Part shown: positions 1 through 10,700 of the stretch, one piece after another
How the letters are laid out: the number at the start of each line of letters is the position of its first letter
Position numbering within the stretch: the first letter of the stretch is position 1
DNA from: Trema orientale
Lineage: Eukaryota > Streptophyta > Magnoliopsida > Rosales > Cannabaceae
DNA: 64,000 nt
Assembly: GCA_002914845.1 (NCBI GenBank)
Contig: JXTC01000031.1
Span: forward strand, 780,012 to 844,011
Direction: 5' to 3'
The notes under the pieces: model-generated
Databases searched by the model: none
What the model saw: the letters and a program-made list of their open reading frames with translations, nothing else
Told to the model about the DNA's origin: nothing
Translations under genes and position numbers: made by a program

Positions 1-2035
1 TAAGGTGCAAAATTCCCAAAATACCCCTTAGAACTTAAGTTATGTCATTTCTTAGTCATTAAGTATCACTTTTGGACCAAATCTGGTCATTTTCTTCTCC
101 TTTCTCTCCAGCCACGACCTGAAACTCTCCCACTCATTTTTAGACTTCTCTCAGCTCTCCTTAACCATTTCCAAGAGTTTCCAAGTGGTAGAACTCAATT
201 TGGAGCTCAAGAAAGCAAGATAGGTCCAAACTAGTCAAGGTAATTCTACTAATTCTCCTTCCTAGGTTTTGTTTTCTTGTTTCAATTTTCCACTTGATAC
301 CACTTAAATAATGATTCCTCTAGGTCCTATTAAGTCCTAAGATCAATTTCAAAGCTTTGAAAATCGGTTTTGTGGAAGTAGAAAGCAACAGCTTCAACAA
401 AAGTTCAAACTAGTCAAGTTGAGCTTTTTTTAGAATTTAGAATTGGTAATTTATTTCTTCTGCTTTAGCTCTTAAATTAAAACTTTTATTTGATGAGTAG
501 AGGTCCTAGGAAACCTGATATATGACTGGAAACATAGAATTTAAGTGGAGAATTAAAGTTAGACTTAAAACCCCAAAGTTTACTATTTGTGGATTCAAGT
601 GCTTTCATTGTTGGAATAAGTTGTCTACACTTGTAATTTGATTTCATTACTTGGAGTGTGTAAGACATTGATCCTTTTATGTAGATTACATCTATTTACT
701 AGCTAGTTGTGATGATATACAAGTATAAAAGTGGTTTTAAACTTTGTTTAAACCGAAAGGAATTCAAGTATACCTAGGTTATTCTAAATGATCCTTTTTG
801 AGGTGTATATGTGGGAATTGGCTTGTAGATTATTATTGCAAGTCTTAAATCATGATTTTAATCATGTGAGAATGTCTTCAAAATAGGGGAGGTGCTGTCC
901 AAATATTTTTAAAAACAAATGGTACCATTTAGAAGCAAATGGACTAGTTTTTATGAAAGTATGTGACATTTTGGTTTATTTTGTGATTAGGCTTCCTTAT
1001 TTTGTAAAAGTTGTAATTCAGTCTTGTACTTGTTTTCTTTAAGCATTTTACATTGTAATGATCATCTTAGTGATAAAATTGACATCAGGTCTTCCACATA
1101 CCTTGCCACAGAGGATGCTGACCCTTTTCACTATCTTTTCTGTCGGACATAAAGTAAGTAACGTCACACCTGCAATGTAAGAAATTCTATGTTTCTGTGA
1201 ATCTGTGGAATCTGTGAATGTAGAATTTGTGCATATGTGTACATACGTATCTGTCATTATACTTTACATGAGACATGAATAGGTGGTGTATTTATATTGC
1301 CTGACGAGTATTGGTAAAAAGGGTGTGGCGGGCCAGGGCCCAAATATCTGGTTTCTTCGGAGATATTATCTGGTCTCTTCGGAGACATTAGTAGGTTCCT
1401 TCGGGGACATTATTTAGTTCTTTCGGGAACACTCTGATAGCGGTATGGGGAGGACCTCTACAGTACACAGAGGGGTTTGAGATGTATTTGGGACTCGAGA
1501 CCTCCATACGACGGCTTATGATTAATTATTAGTTATCTGAGTGGCTCAGTATGCGATTCACGGTCTTGTCAGGCAATACAATATACACAGGGATCCCAAT
1601 CATATGATTATCTGCTCTCTGTCATGTGCACTCTGCATCAGCATACGTTACTTATTGAGTTTTATACTCACAAATATTCTTACATTGCAGAGGGTACTGA
1701 TGCTATGTGAGTTAGAGGTGGAGCGCCGACATTCTGACCGCGGCTTGTGTATATGAGCATTTTGACGCTGTGGTTTCCTGATTAAGAATTTTATACCTAT
1801 TTTGAGTGTGTATATATTATGTATATTTTATGAGAGGCCCATTTTGCCAGGGTGTATACACGTATGTAACGAAGTATATATAATTATGAGTGGAGTTTTT
1901 CTTTTTCTTCTAGAAAGTGTAAAAAGTTTTAATTTTCCCCTATTTATCAGTTCTAAGTAGAGTAGCGTCTCTCGATCTCACTAAATAATTTTACGAATAT
2001 CTCTTACGTACGTGTGTGGAATCGGGGATGTTACA
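1..2035. mobile_element. Long LTR of a Ty3/gypsy-type retrotransposon (left end outside window)
   Basis: The stretch has no gene-like reading frame and ends at 2024-2035 in GGGGATGTTACA, a terminus typical of plant chromovirus (Tekay/Del-like) LTRs, whose other end usually reads TGTAACA. The left terminus is just outside the window, so the LTR is at least 2.0 kb. No coding domains follow it, so it is either a solo LTR or the outer LTR of an element lying to the left. Inside, 1352-1435 holds four copies of a 21-22 bp unit built around TTCGGAGACATTA. The element class rests on the terminus and composition only; a homology search was not possible. Confidence 0.55.
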
Positions 2036-2179
2036 AATAGTGACATATTTTCATTATATAGTGACTAAGTTTCTAATAGAAATGAACAAAGTAGTGATTA
2101 AGTTTACAAAACTCACTAATTTTGTAATTGTATTGTATTTAATTTAGTTTTTATCAAATTTTAGTCCATTATATTCAAT

Positions 2180-2745
2180 GTCTAACAAATAGACAACTTA
2201 TCTGGGAAGCTAGACAATAGTGTCTACCAGATAGACAACTTGTTTGGAAAACTAGACAATATTGTCTATCAAATAGACAACCTATCTGAGAAGCTAGACA
2301 ATCATGTCTACCGAATAGATAACTTGTCTAGAAAGCTAGACAATAGTGTATATCAGATAGACAACTTATCTAAAAAGCTAGACACTATGCTAGACAATAG
2401 TGTCTAGTGTATAGACATAATTGTCGAACTTTCTAGACACTATGTCGAGTCACACAACTGTGTTGTCTAGTAATTTTTTTATTCTCTAGAAATTATCTCG
2501 GCACTAGTGTCTAGTCACTAGACTAAACTGTCGAGAATGATAGACAGTTTGTCTAGCATAGTCGAGATGATGTCTAGTACTTGGACGATAATGGTTGGTC
2601 TATGGATTGACAGTTGTGTCTAGCATTGTTGATATAGTGTAGATGAATAATTGTGGTGACAAGACTCGATAATCATGTCAAGTATACTCGATATGTATAA
2701 TTTGTCGAGTTCTAGACACCCCTGTCCAGAAACTAGACACCTATG
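2180..2745. repeat. Array of 21-bp imperfect palindromes (42-bp higher-order unit)
   Basis: From 2208 the motif AGCTAGACAATAGTGTCTA recurs with an exact 42-bp step at 2208, 2250, 2292, 2334 and 2376. Each 42-mer is two 21-mers, and each 21-mer tends to be a dyad of the form TAGACA-n4-TGTCTA. After 2417 the units diverge but keep the TAGACA/TGTCTA and CTCGA/TCGAG arms to about 2745. Stop codons interrupt the frames I checked, so it does not look coding. A related array lies at 37940-38285. Confidence 0.85.
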
Positions 2746-4731
2746 TCTATCCCGATCTGGGTTTTTTCTTTACGGCGAATCTCACCGTTTTTCATCCTAT
2801 TTTTCAGTTTACTGCTTTTCATGCTTAAAAGTTGACCAAAAACTTTCTATTTTTCTCTATAGTACCAAGTCCTACTAGAAAACAACTTTTAATCTACAAA
2901 TCAAACTCATATTAACAAAGAAAGAAGGGACATTTTGGAGCTGACGAGTTCCGGGTTGAGATTGGATGGAATTTGGCGTGGTGGAGGTGGGCTTTGACTG
3001 CAGTTGTCGTGAGTGAGGGTGGAGTCCGACTGAGATGAATTAAGAGGAAGAGGGAGATCAATGCCTGCGTTTGAGAAGAAGAGAGGAAAAAAAAATTTAA
3101 ACTTGCTTTTCCTTTTTTTTTTTTCTTTTTTTTTCATTCCCTTTTTTTTAAAATTTAACTACAGCCTTTTTATTTCAGCCGAGCCTTTTCCTTCTTTTTT
3201 TTTTGAAAAAAAAAATTAACTAAGGGCCTATATGTCATTTTACACTCACTTTATTCAAAACAGGTTATTCTAGCCAACAAATTTTAAATGGGGTGTATTT
3301 CACAAAATCAACTATCAAGAAGGGGCATTTTACCAAATTTTCCAAATTTTTGAATTGTTCCAAACACGCCTTAGAAAAAACCACTTGTTGTCAAATTCTA
3401 CAATTAAATCCTAGCCAAATAATATATTTAGTTAATAGCCTTCCCTTGACAATGATAATTTTATCTTTTTGACATTTCATTTTGATAATATTGAAGGTAG
3501 AATTTATGCCAAATTCAAGTGGATACTATAGTTAATTATGAAAATTCATTAATAAAAAAAGAACATTTTGCCTAAACTCATGGGATACTTTTGCCATTTT
3601 TCTTATTTTATTTTCTCTTAAAATAGTTTGTGTTTTCTTTTCCTCCTAAAGGATGATTGATTGATTAAATATTTTTTTTATTTATATGAAATAAGTTTAG
3701 TAGACATCTAAAAAATTAAAGTATAATTTTATCTTTTACCACACTTTACTCATTGCGTCTTAAAAAAGTCAAACTACTATATAATAAGGTTATTTTTTAG
3801 TTATCATGATGATCATACTACAAATTTCAATGATTTTGATTATGAGAGTCAACTTTTCTATTTTCATCTCTTTCTTTTCCTAAAGTTTTATTTAAGGTTT
3901 ACGCATTTAACTATAAGGACAATAGCTTAGGAATTCTCACTTCTCGAGAAGACAAGGAAAGGGAGGGGGAATGTAGAGGCCAAAACCTAGGGAGAAAAAG
4001 AGTACAAAAATGAAAAGAAAAAAGAATAGCTTCAATGTGCACATCTGTTCTTGATCTGTTTTGATTTCAAGCTTCAAATTCTAATAAACCAATCCAATGT
4101 ATATAAATATATTATATATCTATTTTATTATTGTTACACTATTTTACCCAACATAAATTAAAATAATTGTTCTTTAAAATACTTTATATTGTTTTTTTAG
4201 GGGAAAATAGTATATTTGTTAGAACTTTTTTTATTGTGTTTGTACGAGCTTTCCTTTTTCTTTCGCAATAAAATAAAGGTTATCTGTGTCAATTAATGAA
4301 TGCCTCACAAAATGGATTGCCATACATCTCTGGCTCAAGGAGAGTTTTTGTACTACTTATTGTTATGTATTGAACATATAAGTATAATTATGTTCAAACT
4401 GAGGTTTTGAATTATGACTTTGAAATTTAATTTTTAAATTAACTAAGGTGTATTACTGACCTCTTTTTCAAAAATGAAAAAAAAAAAAAAAAACCCGATA
4501 TCCAAATCCAATCCAAAAGCACGGGATTGAATGCATAAATACAAAATGGATTAGTTTATAAAGATAAGGGACAAATGCAAATTTGAAGGAGTTCTTGGCT
4601 TTCATTCCTTATAATGTGGTTTTTTTTTTGTTTTTTTTATTTTAAGGATATATGTGGTACTAACTAGTGTTTTTTAACGTTTTTCTGATAAATAAGGTAG
4701 CACTTTTTAAATCACACTTAACATAAAATAA
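2746..4731. other. AT-rich intergenic DNA without a recognisable gene
   Basis: This stretch holds homopolymer runs and short low-complexity frames only. A 76-codon minus-strand frame at 2907-3137 is lysine- and serine-rich and has no recognisable domain. I see no gene here. Confidence 0.6.
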
Positions 4732-5100
4732 GGGATAACGGCAAAAAAAAAAACTCTAAAGTATGACCTTTCTGCAATTTTAACTTTATTTTTTGGTTTG
4801 TGTAAAATTATACCTCCACATTTTAATAATCTACAAATTTATATCTTTTGTATACAAATTTAGTAATTTGTACTAAATGTTTTAAATCATTTTCAATAGA
4901 TTTTTTATGTTAATCAGCAGAAATAAGATTTCTTCAAATTAGATTCTGTGTTAAGTGAGAAATTTGTTAGTCAATTTATATACCGAAAATACAAATTTGT
5001 AAAAATTTAAAATATGAAAGTATAATTTTGCACAAACTAAAAAATAATATTAAAATTACAGAAATGTCATATTTTAGGATTTTTTTTACACTTAACCCCG
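4732..5100. mobile_element. Foldback MITE, Mutator-like (copy 1 of family A)
   Basis: The two halves are long imperfect inverted repeats with arms of about 110 bp. The left end begins GGGATAACGGCAAAAAA, and the right end read in reverse begins CGGGGTTAAGTGTAAAAA. The 8-bp word TAAAATAA lies on both sides (4724-4731 and 5101-5108); the ninth base differs, as expected for an aged 9-bp target duplication of the Mutator superfamily. There is no coding capacity. Copies with related ends lie at 35286-35680 and 52197-52568. Confidence 0.7.
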
Positions 5101-5789
5101 TAAAATAATCCCATTTCAGAATGATATCAATCTATATTAATAGTAACTAATTAATTTAACATGGGTATAAAGGGAAATTCATCACCATATATTACTGATC
5201 AATTTTTTTGAGAATGGTAAATAAATGATATGGGGAGCTATATTTACACTCCACTTTTATATTAAGATACCCCATTAGTTAAAAATATGACATAAAAGGA
5301 CAATCTTTTAAACCCATAAAGAGAAATGGTGCACCCCATTCTAGCTCCTTTAACTTTTCTTTCTCTTATTCTCCATCAATAAATTGAAAATTGAGAGTTG
5401 AAAATTGCAATGCAACCAAGAAACAGTTAGATGTCCCTTTATTTTGTTCTATTTTATCAGTCTTTAGTTTATCTATTAAAATATTTCGTGCATATGAAAA
5501 TCAAAATAGTAAATTGAATGTTCTTTTTCCTCATAATTTTTGTTTTATAGATTTAGAGGAACTTCTTAGTTTTCTTTCCCTATTTTTTTTTTCTAATTTT
5601 CATCATCAATCACCTTTAGGTATATAATCTTCCTAAATCTTGGTTTGAGATTACATGCCTCCTGAATATAATTTAGTTTCTCAATAGAAAAACAAAAAAA
5701 AAAAATGAGAAAGAAATTAATGGAATAATAATTCAAGAGTGAAAGATTAATATTAAAGAGGAAATTAAAATGTGAAAGTGCGAAGGAAA
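5101..5789. other. AT-rich intergenic DNA
   Basis: A 78-codon plus-strand frame at 5391-5627 is rich in phenylalanine, serine and leucine from T-rich DNA and resembles no domain. Nothing else is recognisable. Confidence 0.5.
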
Positions 5790-5893
5790 GGAAGGCAAAA
5801 GACGACTATAAGAGAGGCAAGTATATATATCCATATATATTTGGAAGGCAAAAGACGACTATAAGAGAGGCAAGTATATCCATATATATTTGG
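5790..5893. repeat. Tandem duplication, about 53-bp unit
   Basis: The unit starting GGAAGGCAAAAGACGACT at 5790 is repeated from 5843. The copies are nearly identical and differ mainly by a few TA steps. Confidence 0.85.
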
Positions 5894-5996
5894 ATTCTAG
5901 AAATCGAGAGGAAAAAAAAAAAAGAGAGAGAACAAGAAAAAGAAACTGAAGTATACTACAAATGCAAAGGTAGAAGAGGGCGTATAACATTAATTT

Positions 5997-6110
5997 TAAA
6001 GTTTGTCCAATTGTCTTTATTAAAAAGGATGCTTCTATGCTATTTAAGGTTAAAGTTTGTCCAATTGTCTTTTTGTTATTAAAAAAGGATGCTTCTATGC
6101 TATTTAAGGT
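5997..6110. repeat. Tandem duplication, 54-60 bp unit
   Basis: The unit starting TAAAGTTTGTCCAATTGTCT at 5997 is repeated at 6051. The second copy is about 6 bp longer, owing to an insertion in a T/A-rich run. It directly abuts the SINE target duplication. Confidence 0.85.
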
Positions 6111-6123
6111 GCAAATAAATCTC

Positions 6124-6285
6124 GCCAACTGGGACTAACTCAGTTGGTCCAAGGTTTGAGATTGTGTGTGTGAGTTTGAGGGAGTCAGGAATTCAAACCT
6201 TGGTAGTGTGTGTGTGTGCAATTTTTCTTTAATTTGTAGTAAGCGGTGGTCATTAGTTAAGCCCCACTTTTTTTTTAAAAAAAAA
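6124..6285 (+). mobile_element. tRNA-derived SINE with 15-bp target duplication
   Basis: Near the start, TAACTCAGTTGGT matches a pol III A-box-like tRNA sequence. About 55 bp on, GAATTCAAACCT resembles a decayed B-box. The element ends in T- and A-runs. It is flanked by GTGCAAATAAATCTC (6109-6123) and GTGCAAATATATCTC (6286-6300), a 15-bp direct repeat with one mismatch, which is the signature of target-primed insertion. It encodes no protein. Its length of about 160 bp is usual for plant SINEs. Confidence 0.75.
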
Positions 6286-6300
6286 GTGCAAATATATCTC

Positions 6301-7746
6301 CCCTAAATGATATATCAGCTTGTAATAATGTAAATAAGTAATTTAGTAGGAATATAAAGGTAAAATCAAACAAGGATATATTTGTTCATAAAATCAAAAA
6401 ATGATATCTATTAAAAAAATGATATCTATAAAAAGCACGGTTTGCAAGTAGGGCGTTCTCATACAATATTCAAAATCATCAAAAGAGATATTTGTTATCA
6501 TTCGCAAATTTGATGGTATAAATTTGCCGCTCCTAAAATAAAATACAAGGTCAACATAGGAATAAGGCCATGAGATAAAAATGTATCAACCCCGCTCGAA
6601 AGTAAACTACTTGGTTTTCCTTTTTCTTGGAAGTTGAGGATGCCAAACGCTTAGAATCAATCATCAAATCAATCCCAAGGAAGCCAATTTAGCTTACAAT
6701 GTAGAACAGATTTTTATGCTAAGATATATAATAGTAATTGATCTATCTATTTATTTTCAAATCGATGATAAGTTCAAGTAAAAGAACCTTTTTTCTCTCT
6801 TTTAGACTGTACACTGGACAAAATTTATTTCCTCCATACAGAGTATGTAGAAAGAGCTCAGACATGAAATATGACGAGCTCGTAAAAAGGGTAGACTTAC
6901 CCCAAAAGAAAAGAGGGCTTTTGATAAATGATTGATAGCCATAAAACAGTCTTTACTGTCCTGAATGCTGTACATCTAACCACTCAATACCGTGACAACA
7001 ATAAGTAGGTATTCCTAATGTATTATCAACCCCCAAACTTCTCGGACTTTGAAAGCCGGTCGTCTCCCTAACAAAAAATAGATGGCAGCATGCTGCTGCA
7101 TGGCTCAACTATTGAATCATAGCTTCTTACCTGCAATAGATCGCAACAAAAGTTGGAGGAGCTCATTCAGACCATGATCATCTTATGTACAAGAAAGCAT
7201 TTCAAGTTGAGCATTAAAAAAAGTTCAGATCTAATACAAGTAATAAACATTCAGTGGCTTGATAATGGACATCTGTAATGGATTGCCAAGAGAAGAACAT
7301 CTTTTTTTACCGGTTAGGGAAGAAACATTGACTCCTTTTGTCCAAAATATTAAAGGAATAAGACGTTAAGATGACCTTTCCATTTAATCGGAAAGCTTGA
7401 TACCAAATTTCCTCTCGAACAAAATAGCGAGATTTTTATTAATATATTTTCTTCCAAAGATCTCTTCACAGGACATACCTCTCAAACTGAACCTTAGAGT
7501 CGATCGGAAAACTTTTAGCAGACAGCTGTTTCCAAAAGCCATTCTAAATAATGTAACTATTATCCACTAAATGAAACTGTACGAGGACAGTGTCTAGCAT
7601 CATCAAAGAAGATTCTATGAGGAAGGAAACCAACTAAAGAGTGCTGCACAACCACGAGGCGGAAATTTATGATGTTTCAAACACCATAAAAGAGAACATT
7701 ATTGAATATACAGGCAATACCTTTTACTTTTGATAATGACTTCTTG
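6301..7746. other. Intergenic DNA downstream of the RLT3-like gene
   Basis: No gene is recognisable. The segment next to 7747 is less AT-rich and probably contains the 3' UTR and polyadenylation region of the RLT3-like gene, but I could not fix its end. Confidence 0.45.
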
Positions 7747-10700
7747 CTATTTTTCCAGAACGGACTTTTCCAAATTCGTTGTAATTAAGGCATCTAATTT
7801 CACCAACCAGAGTGCAACTGCAGATGTGGTTTGAGGCAAAGTTGTGAAGCATGCAATGATTTCTTCACCATCATAAGAACCTGGTATACCAGTGCACTGA
7901 CACAACCAATTTTCATTGATGGCACCAATAAAATCAGCAAGAACCTGCAAGATAGAGAAAAAATATTGAGCAAATGTGCGACTTAGAGAACTACAATTTT
8001 TATGATCTCCCTGTAGAACTTTCTAACCATTCATACTAAGAAAATTTAGCTTCTTATACTTGAAAGTGTTTGTGCTTTTTCTTTTTTAATAAATTTTATA
8101 AAAGCATAAAAAATCAAGAGATGAATGAAGAAAGATGACCTGCATAAGCTCCTGCAAAGACGAGGTGCGTCTGAGCCGTTTGACCCATAACTTATGGGCA
8201 GACTTTGTCCAAGCACCAACCAAGGCGCCTTCAGGCATAACAGACTGCAAAAATGGATGGGTCGGAGGAAAGCAATTATTCTCAAGAACTTAAAATTGAA
8301 AAATGGATGCCCAACACGGCAACACCATCGAATGAAGATATTTTAGAGGATACAGATATTAGGCGATTATCCATATGTAACTAACAAAAGTCATACAATA
8401 TATTATGAACCCAAATATCATTAAACACTTTTCCAATGATGCGTTATTAGCTAATCTATGTGTTCTTGATTTAATTTCATCCATTTGGAATCTCATTAAT
8501 TAAAGTAGAGAACTGTAGTAGTCCGAGTGAATACAAGTTTCACTTCTATATAAGCTACGAGCAAACAAAGACAAATTTTACCAACAGAATTTTAGCAATT
8601 TTGCTTTCCTTTAATGGCGAGAAACCATCTACATAATATTTCAAAAGAAATTCCTGAAAGGCTCCAGTGAGAAATCTCTAACATAGTTCAGGCATAAAAA
8701 TTCAATTAATAAGGCCACGTATCAAATAAGCTGGGAAAAAAGGTAGATTTTAAGATGCGCATTGGAAGGGCTCTATTATATGAGTGTAGAGTGGGTGATG
8801 TTTGTAAAGAGACAATGAGAGAGGGAAACTTAAAGGTTTTCTAATAGGAGTGACAATCAAGAAATTTAGAAGCTTTGACTAAATCCAAAGAAGGTGCATA
8901 TTATCACAATTTAATCCACAAAAATTTTGCCAGCACTACCTAATTTATTCTGGTTCTCTGATTCTATATTAACATCATAGTCACTCAGGACACTTTTCTA
9001 AGATCTCATACACACTTAGCTTCATGCTTCTTTTTCCTAACTTAGTCAACCCTAATCCAGGTCAAGCAAATCACTTAATAAGCAACCTTACATCAAATGG
9101 AGTTTTTCATTTCTGCAGACCAAAATAGACAAGGGTCATAATGAACTGGCCCATCCCCAACCACTCCCCAGACATTCAAGAAAGCTCGCTACAGATGAGT
9201 GCACATAAAAATATATGATAAAAGCAGCATACTAATTAAAAGATGAGATCCTACCTCAATTGCATAAATTGCAGCCTTAAGTGATTGGATCTGCGATGAG
9301 AGGACCTTTGGAAACATATTGGTGGCTTCTTTATCCATACACGTGGCTTTATGGATGGCATATCTCTCTTCTTGATCAAAATCAATTTCAAATGTGGTAT
9401 GGCATACTCTGCAGTGCTTCTCATCTCTCCAAAACAGATCGTGACAACATTCACATCTAGTAAGTGAATCAAAATACGACCTTTTACCATGTTTGACAGC
9501 ATTAAGACCTAAGTAGAAGGAACTCCATATCCATGAATCAAATGCTTGGAGACGGCTCCATTTGTGTTTTAGTTCTTCTCCCTTTCCGACTTCAATAACT
9601 ATAGCCCCAGATGAAGGCAAAGAATCACATGTGACATCAGTCATTGTCAGATTGTTCTCTACATCAGATACTGGAGAATAACTGTCTTCCCGAACAATAG
9701 TCAGGTCAAATTGATTAAAGTATGTCAAATGTCCGCTTCCATTACTATTTACCATTCTACTTGACATTGTTTCGCATAGAACTGCTTGCCGTTTCTCCAG
9801 AGATTCAATAAGTAGAGCCTCTCGTTTACCTCTGTCATCCAAAACCAATAACAAGGCACACAAAGCCTGCACTCAAATCAAGCTAGGGTAACACACTTGA
9901 AAACCATACTAAGAGATGCATAAATAACTGAACAATTGCATTGAACCACTTAGAAAATATAGATACTGTTCTACTTTCATGCAAGACTTTTGGTAGTATA
10001 AACATAAATTGAAAAAAATAAGAGAACTACACAGCTGATTTTCTTAGCTGGAATTTCTTTGTTCCAAATAAAATAGTCCGAAACATACAAAAAGCTAGGG
10101 AATCACCTCTTTGGTATCGATGATCTCCCAATGACCGTCGTCAGATGATTCAAAGTAAACCCTCCTATGGCCTGGATCATTTGCATTACAGGGGCCTAAG
10201 AATAGCCAGTATCTATTGTACCTACGATCAGACCCCAAAAAGACAGATTGCATGGGATGTACACCAACCCACATTTCTGTATCTTTTGCATATTTTTCTT
10301 TGTCAAAGGATCTCTCATGGTACTTTGAGATTGATGCAGAAGAATCTATAGCATGATAGTTCCAATATGCATAAGCTTCTTTTATGCCTTGTATTTGTCC
10401 AAGATGGCCCGACGACGAAACCAGCAGCTTTTGATGCTTAGCTGACGACCTCTTAATTTTAGCTCCCGAACTAGAATGGTGAACGCTAGGAACACAATCA
10501 GCAGTAGTTTTTGGAGGTTCCTGCATTCAATTATGAAAATAAAAATCAAGAAACTGATAAGTCTGGGGAAAGTTTCCTGCATGACCAGCTGCTTATTCAA
10601 AATCTTAGTTGGAAATATTAAGAATCATAATTAATTTTTTTTGATAAGAAACTTGAAGAAAATTTATTGCTAAAAATGAGATACAAGAAGATGATAAGGA

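Noticed and set aside
2208..2417. CRISPR-like array
   Set aside because: Units are contiguous and degenerate with no unique spacers, and the genome is a plant.
2907..3137. 76-codon minus-strand frame
   Set aside because: Lysine-rich from a poly-T tract, with no homology I recognise.
6126..6200. A functional tRNA gene
   Set aside because: The A-box-like part is present but the cloverleaf arms do not pair, the B-box is decayed, and flanking target repeats show it is a SINE.
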